A program made the position numbers and the translations under genes. A stretch of 64,000 nucleotides of DNA from Flavobacteriaceae bacterium (lineage in GTDB: Bacteria > Bacteroidota > Bacteroidia > Flavobacteriales > Flavobacteriaceae). Every line of letters starts with the position of its first letter. Position 1 is the first letter of the stretch. The stretch is from the NCBI GenBank assembly GCA_009886625.1, contig QXZA01000029.1:62001-126000 (forward strand). The letters run 5' to 3'. Below, in pieces: positions 54,995 through 63,999 of the stretch. Below the pieces are notes generated by a model. That model was not told the origin of the DNA and made no database searches. It saw only the letters and a list, made by a program, of their open reading frames with translations.

Positions 54995-55759
54995 ATGCAG
55001 ACAATGAAAATTATATTACTAGGTGCTGGAAAACTGGGAAAACAACTGTATCGAGCTTTTGTATGTTCCCCTGAAATTGATTTTGTTCAATGGTATGATC
55101 GATCTGCCAAAACTAAAATAAGCGATGAGGGAATCCCAATAACCTCTTCCCTAGCTGAAATCCAAGAGGCCGACCTATATCTTTTAGCTGTAAGTGATGA
55201 CGCTATCTCTGAAGTGGCAGTCAAATTACCGCACACCGCCTTTGTGGCTCATACTGCTGGTGGTGTTCCTATAAATGACATTCCTCAAAAAAGAAAAGGA
55301 GTCTTTTATCCCCTCCAAAGTTTTAGCAACAATCAAGAAATTGATTTTTCAACAGTTCCTTTTGGCATAGAAGTTTCAATCCAAGAAGATCAAGAACTCT
55401 TAATACAACTTGTCTCTTTGCTGGGAGCCTCATGTCAGCTCCTCTCTTCTGGTCAAAGAGAGACCCTTCACCTTGCTGCTGTTTTGGTTAATAATTTCAC
55501 CAATCATTTACTCACACAAGCTGCAGCTTTATGTAGATCACAAAAGTTACCCTTTAAACTTTTACAACCTTTACTTTTGGAAACAGTTCAAAAACAAGAA
55601 AAATTAACCCCTCGTGAGGCACAAACAGGACCTGCATTGAGAAAGGATCAAAAAACAATTAACAGGCATCTAAAGCTTATAGAAAATGAAAACTTAGAGA
55701 AAATCTATAAAACTCTAACCGCTTCCATCCAAAAATTTTATGAAAATGAAAAACTATAA
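54995..55759 (+). CDS. Rossmann-fold DUF2520 oxidoreductase-like protein
   Basis: A 254-residue protein with the nucleotide-binding motif ILLGAGKLGKQL at the N-terminus and the DUF2520 domain after it (HTAGGVPINDIPQKRKGVFY, then LAAVLVNNFTNHL and LTPREAQTGPALRKD). The fold resembles NADP-dependent F420 or pyrroline-5-carboxylate reductases, but the substrate is unknown. ATG at 55004 is an equally good start. It is the first gene of a seven-gene plus-strand run, overlapping kdsC by 20 bases. Confidence 0.83.
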   Translation: MQTMKIILLGAGKLGKQLYRAFVCSPEIDFVQWYDRSAKTKISDEGIPITSSLAEIQEADLYLLAVSDDAISEVAVKLPHTAFVAHTAGGVPINDIPQKRKGVFYPLQSFSNNQEIDFSTVPFGIEVSIQEDQELLIQLVSLLGASCQLLSSGQRETLHLAAVLVNNFTNHLLTQAAALCRSQKLPFKLLQPLLLETVQKQEKLTPREAQTGPALRKDQKTINRHLKLIENENLEKIYKTLTASIQKFYENEKL

Positions 55760-56270
55760 AAACCTACTCCCAAACATCAAGACTTTCATTTTTGATGTGG
55801 ACGGAGTCCTTACTGACGGTAAAATATTAATCACTAATGAAGGAGAACTTCTTCGTGCATTTGACACTAAAGACGGATATGCCATGAAATGTGCTTTAGT
55901 TCAAGGATACAAAATAGTAATCATTACTGGAGGTAGAAATAAAGGAGTAGAAGAACGTTTTAAAGAATTGGGTGTTTTTGATATTTATATGGGAGCTCAT
56001 CATAAAACTGAAGCGTACCAAGACCTTTTGGACAATTATGACTTAGATCCAGAAACCATTCTTTACCTTGGTGATGATGTCCCAGACATTCCCGTGATGG
56101 AAAAAGTAGGGTTGGGTTGTTGTCCTGCCGATGCCGTATCAGATGTAAAAGCCATGGCGGATTATGTTTCACATAAAAATGGCGGAGAAGGCTGTGTGAG
56201 GGAAATTATAGAACAAGTGCTTCGTGTTCAAGGAAAATGGCGTCTGGATTTAGGAGCAGGAAAAGCATAA
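55740..56270 (+). CDS. kdsC: KdsC-like HAD phosphatase (3-deoxy-D-manno-octulosonate-8-P phosphatase)
   Basis: A 176-residue HAD enzyme with the nucleophile motif FDVDGVLTDG, DTKDGYAMK, the TGGRNKGVEERFKELGV block and the acidic GDDVPDIPVM motif. This short, cap-less form is KdsC, which removes phosphate from KDO-8-phosphate on the way to lipopolysaccharide. Another small-molecule phosphatase cannot be excluded because kdsA and kdsB are not nearby. A second possible start lies at 55746. It is followed by maf after one base. Confidence 0.9.
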   Translation: MKMKNYKNLLPNIKTFIFDVDGVLTDGKILITNEGELLRAFDTKDGYAMKCALVQGYKIVIITGGRNKGVEERFKELGVFDIYMGAHHKTEAYQDLLDNYDLDPETILYLGDDVPDIPVMEKVGLGCCPADAVSDVKAMADYVSHKNGGEGCVREIIEQVLRVQGKWRLDLGAGKA

Positions 56271-56271
56271 T

Positions 56272-56856
56272 ATGGAAACTAAAGGGCTTAACATCATACT
56301 CGCCTCTGGCTCACCAAGAAGACAACGTTTTTTTGAAGAAATGGACATTCCTTTTTCACTAAAGGTAATTCCTGTTGTAGAAGAGTTTCCAGATAACCTA
56401 AAAGGAGCCGAAATTGCTCAGCATATAGTAAAACAAAAAGCAGCACCCTTTCAAGATCTTGTGAAAGATAATGAACTCATCATTACAGCAGATACCATTG
56501 TTTGGAACAAAAACCAATGCTTTGGGAAGCCTTTGGATGCGAAAAATGCTATGCAACTCCTTTTATCTCTTTCCAATACAACACATCAGGTAATCACCGC
56601 TGTGGGGTTTTTACAAAAACACAAATGGGAATGCATACATGAAATCTCTGAAGTAACTTTTGGACCTCTTTCAGAAACAGAGATACAAAACTATATTGAA
56701 ACAGGGTCACCTATGGATAAAGCGGGAGCCTACGGAATTCAAGACTCGTTTGGAACCTTAAATATCAGATCCATTTCAGGGAGTTACAGTAATATTATTG
56801 GTCTCCCCGTAACTCAAGTTTTAGAAAAAATCAAAGAAATCATTCAAGTACAATAG
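56272..56856 (+). CDS. maf: Maf-family nucleotide pyrophosphatase
   Basis: A 194-residue enzyme with LASGSPRRQRFFEEM, the ITADTIVW motif with its catalytic aspartate and the block GSPMDKAGAYGIQD. Maf proteins hydrolyse dTTP, UTP or modified nucleotides and have been linked to septum formation arrest. The set of motifs is the YhdE type. Start follows the kdsC stop by one base, so both are translated from one mRNA. Confidence 0.95.
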   Translation: METKGLNIILASGSPRRQRFFEEMDIPFSLKVIPVVEEFPDNLKGAEIAQHIVKQKAAPFQDLVKDNELIITADTIVWNKNQCFGKPLDAKNAMQLLLSLSNTTHQVITAVGFLQKHKWECIHEISEVTFGPLSETEIQNYIETGSPMDKAGAYGIQDSFGTLNIRSISGSYSNIIGLPVTQVLEKIKEIIQVQ

Positions 56857-56875
56857 CCCTAAAAACAATTAAATT

Positions 56876-57748
56876 ATGAAGTACTCTTTTATATTTATCC
56901 TACTCTTCATTTTGGGATGTCACTCCCAGAAAAAAGTTAAAACTAAACCACAATTTACCCTCTCCCAAGACTTTAAAAACTACTGGTTTGATGGAACTGC
57001 TGAGCTAAGCAGTTACCAATTAACACAGTCTCGTTATGGAGAAGCCAGAGAAGGTAAAGCTGTGTTAATATATGTGACCGAAGATTTTCTAAATAAAGAA
57101 CAGGTAAAAGCCAATCGTAAATCCAAAGTTTCTCAAACTGTGTTGAAACTAAATCGAACTAAAAAATTCAATACGGGAATCTATCCCTATTCTATTATGA
57201 CAAGTTTGTTTACTCGTTTAGGTCAAAAAAAGCCTTTAGCAAAGATTACCACTTCTGTTCAAGAATGGTGTGGACAAGCCTATACTCAATTAAATCGGAG
57301 AGAAGCATTACAAATCTCAAGTCATTCCTATTTTGAAGGAGAAGCAGATCAAGAATTAAAGCTTGAAGATGTTCTTACGGAAGATGAAATCTGGAATTGG
57401 ATTCGAACTCAGCCTGATCAACTACCGATTGGAGAATTCAAACTCCTCCCTTCATTTGAATTTATAAGACTAAAACACAAACCCATCAAACCTTATAATG
57501 CTATAGGAAAACTAGAAAAAAGAACCGAGTATGACACCTACCAACTCGTCTATCCTGAGTTAGATCGTCAACTTTCGATTTCTTTTTCCAAAGAAAATCC
57601 ACAACTCATTTTAGGTTGGGAAGAAAGGAATCTCAAAAATCCAAACCAAATCAATACGGCCAAAAGAATTAAAACTCTTAAATTACCCTATTGGAAATTA
57701 AACCATTTAGGAGATGAACGTTTTCGAGATACATTAGGTTTAAACTAA
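56876..57748 (+). CDS. Conserved lipoprotein of unknown function
   Basis: A 290-residue lipoprotein: MKYSFIFILLFILGC gives the lipobox (cysteine at residue 15). No enzyme motif is evident. Conserved-looking stretches are DGTAELSSYQLTQSRYGEAR, EWCGQAYTQLNRRE and WNWIRTQPDQLPIGEF. It is 19 bases after maf and six before the PIG-L gene, so it belongs to the same operon. Relatives are sometimes labelled Maf-related, most likely through neighbourhood alone. I cannot give it a role. Confidence 0.7.
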   Translation: MKYSFIFILLFILGCHSQKKVKTKPQFTLSQDFKNYWFDGTAELSSYQLTQSRYGEAREGKAVLIYVTEDFLNKEQVKANRKSKVSQTVLKLNRTKKFNTGIYPYSIMTSLFTRLGQKKPLAKITTSVQEWCGQAYTQLNRREALQISSHSYFEGEADQELKLEDVLTEDEIWNWIRTQPDQLPIGEFKLLPSFEFIRLKHKPIKPYNAIGKLEKRTEYDTYQLVYPELDRQLSISFSKENPQLILGWEERNLKNPNQINTAKRIKTLKLPYWKLNHLGDERFRDTLGLN

Positions 57749-57753
57749 ATACA

Positions 57754-60210
57754 ATGAAAAAAGCTACCTTTCTATTCTTAACCTTCCTACTTCAAAGCCT
57801 TACAGCACAAAGTAGCGCTGAAATATACAAGCAACTCAAAAAACTTAACACTCTTGGTTCTGTACTATACGTTGCCGCACATCCTGATGATGAAAATACC
57901 CGTCTGATTTCATTATTTTCAAATCAATATAACTACAGAACTGCCTACCTTTCCATGACTCGTGGAGATGGAGGACAAAATTTAATTGGCACTGAATTAA
58001 GGGAGAGTCTAGGAATAATTCGTACCCAAGAACTTTTAGAAGCAAGAAAATTAGATGGAGGTGAGCAATATTTCACCACAGCCAACGACTTTGGATATTC
58101 CAAACATCCAGACGAGACTTTAGCCATTTGGAATAAAGAAGAAGTTTTAGGTCAAATAGTATATCGAATAAGAGCGTTTCAACCTGATATTATCATCCAT
58201 CGTTTTGATCACAGAACGTCTGGAAGTACTCATGGGCATCACAGTAGTTCAGCGATATTAAGCAAACTTGCTTTTGAACTTGCAAGTAATCCTAATGCCT
58301 ATCCAGAACAACTTGAAAATGTTTCGCTTTGGCAACCCAAAAGACAATTCTACAACACCTCCTGGTGGGCTTATGGAAGTAGAGAAAAATTTGAACAAGC
58401 AGATAAATCAAATATGATTACCATTGAAAGTAATCCTGTAGATTTCCTATTGGGACGAACTAATGCCGAGGTAGCTGCTAAAAGTAGAAGTCAACATAAA
58501 TCACAAGGCTTTGGAAGTAGCCCCATTTTAGGGAGTCAGGAAGAATATTTGGAACTCATAAATGGAGCTGCACTAACAAACAATGATCCTTTTTCAGGAA
58601 TTGATACACAATGGAGTCGTGTTGCAAGCGGTGTCACTATTGGAAAAATGATAGGTCAAGTCCTCAAGGATTTTGAGATGGAAAAACCTCATGCGAGTGT
58701 TCCACAACTTTTAGCGATTTATAAAGAAATTGAAAACCTCAAAAACCCCCATTGGCGCGAAGTTAAATTGAAAGAAGTAAAAAGTATCATTCAAAACTGT
58801 ATTGGGCTTGAATTACAATTCAATAGCAGACAACCTTCAGGAGTTGCAAATACAAACTTGCCCGTTGTACTCAAGGCGCTCAATCCAAGCCCATTGGATA
58901 TAACCATTAATAAAATAGAAGTCATAACCTCCATAGACGTAAATGAAACGTTAATGACCAATCAAACTTGGGAAAAAAGAAAGTCTATTGAATTACCCAA
59001 TACCCAAACCACTCCTTATTGGTTATTGGAAAAAGGAAATATGGGCAACTTTAAAGTGAGTAATCCCTCTTTAAAAGGCCTTCCAGAAACTCCCAATCCC
59101 ATTCGCGCTATTTTTCATTTATCGGTAGAGGGAACTAAAATTGAATTGGAAGCTCCCCTCTACTTCAGAACTACTGATCGTGTTTCTGGAGAAGTGCTTG
59201 AAGATTTCCAATTAGTACCAAAGATAACAATTCAGCTCAATGAAAGTGTGGTCTTTTTCAATAAGGAAGGCAGTAAAAAAGTACGCTTGTCTGTTAAAGC
59301 GCATACCTCAAATACCAAAGGAAGTGTAACTTTATGTACCCCAGAAAACTGGAAAATCAATCCGAGTTCATACCTCTTTGATATTTCAATGGCGGGTGCT
59401 TCACAAGAATTTACATTTGAGGTAACTCCTCCTAAGGGAACAGCAACCGGATTTTTCAGTGCCCTTGCTACAATGAACGAAGAAAGCTATAGTATGCAAT
59501 TAAAAGAAATTGACTATCCTCATATTTCAAAGCAATATTTAGTGTCACCCAATGAGACTAAAGCGGTTAAAATTGACCTTGAAAGTAAAGTAAATCATAT
59601 TGCCTATCTCAGAGGAGCTGGAGATAAAGTGGCGGAAAATCTTCGTAATATAGGAATAGAAGTTACCGAATTTGATACCTCTGACTTACGTTTAGAAAAC
59701 ATAAGTAATTTCCCTGCGCTTGTTGTTGGAATTCGAGCCTTTAATGTCCATAAAGATCTCGCTTTTAAAAACAAAATTCTTTGGAAATACGTGGAACAAG
59801 GGGGTACCGTAATTGTTCAATACAACACCAGTCGTGGATTTGACGGAAAGATTGCAGGACCCTACCCCATTCAGTTTTCAAGAGATCGTGTTACCGATGA
59901 AAATGCTAAAGTCACTATTTTACAACCCCAGCATCCCTTATTTAACAGTCCTAATAAAATTACGGCTACCGATTTTGAAGGCTGGGTTCAAGAGCGTGGG
60001 TTGTATTTTTCAAATTCTTGGGATGCGGCCTATCAACCGCTTTTATCTATGCAAGACAAAGGAGAGTCTCCAAAACAAGGAAGTTTATTAGTTGCGGATT
60101 ATGGCAAAGGAAAATTTATTTTTACAGGGCTTAGTTTTTTTAGAGAACTCCCTGCTGGTGTTCCAGGAGCTTATCGTTTGTTTGCTAACCTAATTTCTTA
60201 TGGACAATGA
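57754..60210 (+). CDS. Exported PIG-L/LmbE-family deacetylase with C-terminal accessory domains
   Basis: An 818-residue protein with a signal peptide (to about SLTAQS). The PIG-L domain, about residues 25-300, has the zinc motif AAHPDDENTR and a distal STHGHHSSS. The central part (about 330-600) looks like beta-sandwich domains, and the end (about 600-818) is an alpha/beta region with FPALVVGIRAFNV and GGTVIVQYNTSRG, resembling a class-I amidotransferase-like fold without a clear nucleophile. PIG-L enzymes remove acetyl groups from N-acetylglucosamine-type sugars. Together with the next sodium symporter this suggests handling of an amino sugar outside the cytoplasm. The stop overlaps a 28-residue ORF by ATGA. 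Confidence 0.88.
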   Translation: MKKATFLFLTFLLQSLTAQSSAEIYKQLKKLNTLGSVLYVAAHPDDENTRLISLFSNQYNYRTAYLSMTRGDGGQNLIGTELRESLGIIRTQELLEARKLDGGEQYFTTANDFGYSKHPDETLAIWNKEEVLGQIVYRIRAFQPDIIIHRFDHRTSGSTHGHHSSSAILSKLAFELASNPNAYPEQLENVSLWQPKRQFYNTSWWAYGSREKFEQADKSNMITIESNPVDFLLGRTNAEVAAKSRSQHKSQGFGSSPILGSQEEYLELINGAALTNNDPFSGIDTQWSRVASGVTIGKMIGQVLKDFEMEKPHASVPQLLAIYKEIENLKNPHWREVKLKEVKSIIQNCIGLELQFNSRQPSGVANTNLPVVLKALNPSPLDITINKIEVITSIDVNETLMTNQTWEKRKSIELPNTQTTPYWLLEKGNMGNFKVSNPSLKGLPETPNPIRAIFHLSVEGTKIELEAPLYFRTTDRVSGEVLEDFQLVPKITIQLNESVVFFNKEGSKKVRLSVKAHTSNTKGSVTLCTPENWKINPSSYLFDISMAGASQEFTFEVTPPKGTATGFFSALATMNEESYSMQLKEIDYPHISKQYLVSPNETKAVKIDLESKVNHIAYLRGAGDKVAENLRNIGIEVTEFDTSDLRLENISNFPALVVGIRAFNVHKDLAFKNKILWKYVEQGGTVIVQYNTSRGFDGKIAGPYPIQFSRDRVTDENAKVTILQPQHPLFNSPNKITATDFEGWVQERGLYFSNSWDAAYQPLLSMQDKGESPKQGSLLVADYGKGKFIFTGLSFFRELPAGVPGAYRLFANLISYGQ

Positions 60211-60293
60211 AACGGTCTACCTACTTTATATTAATTCTGATGAACCTACTCTACTGGGTAGGATTTTATCAATTTATGTGTTCTTATAGCTAA
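60207..60293 (+). CDS. 28-residue membrane peptide coupled to both neighbours
   Basis: MKRSTYFILILMNLLYWVGF is the main part of this 28-residue frame, which ends FYQFMCSYS. It is one hydrophobic helix with a basic N-terminus. The start ATG overlaps the PIG-L stop as ATGA, and its TAA overlaps the symporter start as TAATG, so ribosomes can pass from gene to gene. Its precise fit between the two genes suggests it is translated. It could be a symporter subunit or only a coupling leader. Confidence 0.5.
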   Translation: MKRSTYFILILMNLLYWVGFYQFMCSYS

Positions 60294-61948
60294 TGCAATT
60301 ACTGGATTGGATCATATTGGGTGCCACCTTGGCTTTTATTGTGTTCTATGGCGTTTGGAAAAACAACAGTCATAAAAACATTAAAGAATACTTTAAAGGA
60401 GGCAATGAAGCCCGCTGGTGGACAGTAGGTTTATCTGTAATGGCCACACAAGCAAGTGCCATTACATTTTTATCCACACCGGGACAAGCCTTTCATGATG
60501 GAATGGGCTTTGTACAATTTTATTTTGGGCTGCCTTTTGCCATGCTCATCATTTGCCTATTTTTCATACCAGTTTACCACCGATTGAATGTCTATACAGC
60601 ATATGAGTTTCTAGAAAAACGTTTTAATCTTCAAGTACGTACCCTTACTGCTTTATTGTTTTTAGTACAACGTGGATTGGCAGCAGGAATTACCATTTAT
60701 GCCCCAGCCATTATATTGAGTGTGGTGCTGGGATGGGATTTAAAAATTCTCGTAGTCTTGGTGGGAACTTTGGTCATTACCTATACGATGATTGGGGGAA
60801 CTAAAGCAGTAAACGTAACTCAAAAACAACAGATGTTTATCATCTTTTTAGGTATGTTTATCGCTTTTGGATTCATCATTTACCGCTTCCCAGAAGGTAT
60901 TGGTTTTAACGAAGCCTTACACCTTGCAGGTAAAGCTGGAAAGTTAAATGTTCTTGATTTCAGTATCAATCTCAACAGTCGTTACACCTTTTGGAGTGGC
61001 CTAACAGGAGGGCTATTTTTAGCGTTATCCTATTTTGGAACGGATCAATCTCAAGTGCAACGCTATCTCTCCGGAAAATCCCTCAAAGAAAGTCAAATGG
61101 GCTTGATAATGAATGGAATCTTAAAAATTCCCATGCAATTTTTCATTCTTTTAGTGGGTGTAATGGTTTTTGTTTTTTATCAATTTGAACCTGCACCACT
61201 CCATTTCAACCCAAAAGCTGTTGCTGCCGTTCAGAATTCAGAATCTGCAGCAGATTTCAATCAATTAGAATTGGAGAATCAAAGCACTCAAAAAGATATC
61301 AAGACCTTACTCCTATCCTCCTCAGAGGAAGCTAATTTTCATGAGCAACTAAAACAACTTACCCAGACCGAAAAAGCTCAACGTAAACAAGCTAAAGATT
61401 TGATTACTAAAGTAGATCCTGCTCAAGAAACAAACGACAGGGATTATGTGTTTATCTCCTTTATTTTAGGCTATTTACCCACAGGACTAATTGGTTTATT
61501 ATTAGCGGTAATTTTTTCTGCTGCTATGAGTTCCACCGCTTCTGAACTAAATGCTCTAGCCGCCACTACAACTGTTGATTTATACCAACGAAATGTACAA
61601 GATAAGACCGCAGCTAACTATGTAGCCGCTTCCAAAATCTTTACTTTTATTTGGGGAATTATTGCCATTCTCTTTGCTAGTATTGGGAATTTGTTTGAAA
61701 ACTTGATTCAATTGGTCAATATTATTGGTTCAGTATTTTATGGAACAATTTTAGGGATTTTTTTGGTCGCTATTTTCATTAAATACGTGCAAGGAAAAGC
61801 GGTGTTTTGGGCGGCTCTCCTCTCTGAAACAATAATATTATGTCTCTTTTATTATGATGTTGTGAGTTTTCTTTGGTTGAATGTCATTGGTGCATTGCTA
61901 ACTGTGCTTTTTGCCATGGTACTGCAAATTGTAATGAAGGAAAAATAG
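60293..61948 (+). CDS. Sodium:solute symporter (SSS family)
   Basis: A 551-residue transporter with about 13 membrane helices. The start region EYFKGGNEARWWTVGLSVMA and the stretch SAITFLSTPGQAFHDGMGFV are typical SSS. The block LSYFGTDQSQVQRYLSGKS is the usual sodium-site and substrate region. Between about residues 300 and 385 there is a long hydrophilic insertion rich in Gln, Glu and Lys, which is larger than in simple members. Position behind the PIG-L deacetylase suggests a sugar-like or amino-sugar substrate, but other SSS substrates are possible. Its start codon shares one base with the previous stop. Confidence 0.9.
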   Translation: MQLLDWIILGATLAFIVFYGVWKNNSHKNIKEYFKGGNEARWWTVGLSVMATQASAITFLSTPGQAFHDGMGFVQFYFGLPFAMLIICLFFIPVYHRLNVYTAYEFLEKRFNLQVRTLTALLFLVQRGLAAGITIYAPAIILSVVLGWDLKILVVLVGTLVITYTMIGGTKAVNVTQKQQMFIIFLGMFIAFGFIIYRFPEGIGFNEALHLAGKAGKLNVLDFSINLNSRYTFWSGLTGGLFLALSYFGTDQSQVQRYLSGKSLKESQMGLIMNGILKIPMQFFILLVGVMVFVFYQFEPAPLHFNPKAVAAVQNSESAADFNQLELENQSTQKDIKTLLLSSSEEANFHEQLKQLTQTEKAQRKQAKDLITKVDPAQETNDRDYVFISFILGYLPTGLIGLLLAVIFSAAMSSTASELNALAATTTVDLYQRNVQDKTAANYVAASKIFTFIWGIIAILFASIGNLFENLIQLVNIIGSVFYGTILGIFLVAIFIKYVQGKAVFWAALLSETIILCLFYYDVVSFLWLNVIGALLTVLFAMVLQIVMKEK

Positions 61949-62004
61949 CCTAGCCCAAAAATAAGTATGTTTCAACCAAAGGAATCTCCTTACCTTAGCA
62001 AAGC

Positions 62005-63240
62005 ATGAAAAAGATGAAGAAAATTGCTGTAATTGGTGGAGGTGCTGCTGGTTTTTTTGCGGCTTTGTCTGCTAAATACCACCATCCTGAAGTTGCGGTG
62101 AGTCTCTTTGAAAAAACCTCGAAGGTACTCTCAAAAGTTAAAGTTTCGGGAGGAGGGCGCTGTAATGTTACTAATGCAACAACAGATATACCAACCTTGT
62201 GCAAGGCCTATCCTAGAGGTGGAAAACAATTAAGAAATCTCTTTTACCGTTTCAATACTACCGACACTCAAGCTTGGTTTGAAAGCCGCGGAGTTGCCCT
62301 AAAAACTGAGGCGGATGGAAGAGTATTTCCCGTCTCCAATGAATCACAAAGTATTGTTGATTGCCTCTTGAACGAGGCAGAAAATTTGGGAATAGATATA
62401 GTCTATCAAGCTGCTGTAGCTAACCTAAAAAAAATAGAAGATTCTTGGAGCCTCTCGTTTTTAAAAGAGGAAAAAGAACAACAGTTTGATACTGTAATCA
62501 TTGCAACTGGAGGAAGTCCAAAGCTTGAAGGATTCAGATGGCTTGAAACCTTAGAGCATACTATAGTTCCTCCCCTCCCATCCTTGTTTACATTCAATAT
62601 GCCCAAAGATCCCATTACGGAATTAATGGGAGTGGCCGTAGATCACGCCAAAGTGAAAATTAAAGATCATAATATAGAAACCGAAGGGGCTTTATTAATT
62701 ACGCATTGGGGTATGAGTGGTCCTGCCATTCTCAAGGCATCTGCCTTTGGGGCACCCACTCTTGCAGCGTGTCAATATAATTTTGAAATCCAAGTAAATT
62801 GGCTTGGTGAAAGAAATACCGAAATTCTTTTTAATCAACTACACAGCTGCGCCATTAAACACCCACAAAAAGCAGTAAGCAACCAAAAGGCCTTTCCATT
62901 GCCCCAACGTTTGTGGCAGTATTTGGTTGATAAAATAGGAATCTCTGCAAATAAGAAATGGATTGACTTGAGCAAAAAGAAAGGACGGCAATTGGTAGAA
63001 CTTCTTGCAAACGACACCTATGTCATTGCTGGTAAAACTACTTTTAAAGAAGAGTTTGTAACCTGTGGGGGTATTGCACTAAGTGCTGTTAATCTCAAAA
63101 CTATGGAAAGTAAAAGTCAAAAAGGACTTTATTTTGCTGGTGAAGTTCTCAATATAGACGCTTTAACAGGGGGCTATAATTTTCAAGCAGCATGGTCAAC
63201 GGGTTTTATAGCGGGGCAACTAAATAAAAACAGGACATAA
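62005..63240 (+). CDS. HI0933-family NAD(P)/FAD-dependent oxidoreductase
   Basis: A 411-residue flavoprotein with the FAD motif IAVIGGGAAGFFAA near the N-terminus, the family signature KVKVSGGGRCNVTN, PRGGKQLRNLFYRF, TGGSPKLEG, and the closing stretch FAGEVLNIDALTGGYNFQ, AWSTGFIAG. This is the HI0933/YhiN family, whose reaction is unproven. ATG at 62014 is an alternative start. It is downstream of the symporter by about 60 bases and may be a separate unit. Confidence 0.92.
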   Translation: MKKMKKIAVIGGGAAGFFAALSAKYHHPEVAVSLFEKTSKVLSKVKVSGGGRCNVTNATTDIPTLCKAYPRGGKQLRNLFYRFNTTDTQAWFESRGVALKTEADGRVFPVSNESQSIVDCLLNEAENLGIDIVYQAAVANLKKIEDSWSLSFLKEEKEQQFDTVIIATGGSPKLEGFRWLETLEHTIVPPLPSLFTFNMPKDPITELMGVAVDHAKVKIKDHNIETEGALLITHWGMSGPAILKASAFGAPTLAACQYNFEIQVNWLGERNTEILFNQLHSCAIKHPQKAVSNQKAFPLPQRLWQYLVDKIGISANKKWIDLSKKKGRQLVELLANDTYVIAGKTTFKEEFVTCGGIALSAVNLKTMESKSQKGLYFAGEVLNIDALTGGYNFQAAWSTGFIAGQLNKNRT

Positions 63241-63265
63241 AAAACCTCTCAATTTCTTGAAAGGT
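63239..63265 (-). terminator. Rho-independent terminator of tRNA-Met
   Basis: On the minus strand ACCTTTCAA-GAAA-TTGAGAGGT (63265-63244) forms a stem with one mismatch and a stable GAAA tetraloop, followed by TTTTT (63243-63239). It lies about 10 bases after the tRNA 3' end. Confidence 0.8.
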
Positions 63266-63274
63266 TCTTAAATG

Positions 63275-63348
63275 TAGCGAGAGGGGGGCACGATCCCCCG
63301 ACCTCCGGGTTATGAATCCGACGCTCTAACCAGCTGAGCTACCTCGCC
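63275..63348 (-). tRNA. tRNA-Met (anticodon CAT)
   Basis: A complete 74-base cloverleaf. The acceptor is GGCGAGG with TCTCGCT (G-U pairs at both ends), the D-arm is GCTCAGCTGGTTAGAGC, the anticodon loop is TTCATAA (anticodon CAT, complement of 63312-63314) and the T-stem is GGGGG/CCCCC. Discriminator A is at 63275 and CCA is not encoded. The lack of three G-C pairs at the base of the anticodon stem rules out initiator tRNA; elongator Met is most likely, with tRNA-Ile2 (modified CAT) the alternative. Confidence 0.93.
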
Positions 63349-63489
63349 ATTTCGGGTGCAAATATATAATAAAAACTGATAGAAAAAACTGAGCGTGTCT
63401 AACATTGGAAGGAATTTATTTTGTAAATAGCATCCTCAATTGTAATCTATCGTTATTAGAACGTAACCCATTGAAAAATAATGAAAACA

Positions 63490-63999
63490 TTAGTTTTCAG
63501 CTTTTCTTTCTTTTAACAAAGCAATAAATTTCTTACCGTAGATAGATCTTTTAGCTCTTTTGGAAAGACTCCCCGCAATCGAATCAAGTAATAAAATATT
63601 TGCATCACTCACTTTTGTGTAGGCCAAATAGGGTGCAATTTCGTAATCTGAATTTTTTATGACGAAATTAATGGTGTACAAATAGCTTTTAGTAAGTGTG
63701 CTATTAATTAACCGCTGAAAAGAATCTAATCTCACTTTGTTGTCATTCTCTAGAGCATATTTCTTTTCTAATTTTAATTGCTCTATTTTTAATTTAAACT
63801 GTTTTTCAAATTCCTGGTAATTAATCATTAATTTCTTGTTCTTTTTTCCTTTTACCAAATAGCTCCTTTTTTTGTTTAAGGAATTTTGTTGAATTCCAAT
63901 TGAGGTGTTGATGACAATGACACCTGCTGCACCTCTAGAACCATATTCAGCAGCCTCTGCATATTTCAGTACTTTAACTTCTCTTATAAATGGAGTAAG
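63490..63999 (-). CDS. TonB-plug-domain protein without a barrel, C-terminal part (cut by window edge)
   Basis: The frame enters from the right edge as VLKYAEAAEYGSRGAAGVIV and INTS, the typical end of a TonB receptor plug (YGSRGxxGVI). After the plug there are only about 140 residues, lysine-rich and coiled-coil-like (YQEFEKQFKLKIEQLKLEKK, then LDSFQRLINSTLTKSY), ending RKAEN. No barrel follows. The first ATG inside the window (63858) would drop the plug, so it is not the real start. Barrel-less plug proteins occur in Bacteroidetes, often with an upstream carboxypeptidase-like domain. The rest of this gene lies beyond the window. Confidence 0.75.
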   Translation of the reverse strand, partial: LTPFIREVKVLKYAEAAEYGSRGAAGVIVINTSIGIQQNSLNKKRSYLVKGKKNKKLMINYQEFEKQFKLKIEQLKLEKKYALENDNKVRLDSFQRLINSTLTKSYLYTINFVIKNSDYEIAPYLAYTKVSDANILLLDSIAGSLSKRAKRSIYGKKFIALLKERKAEN

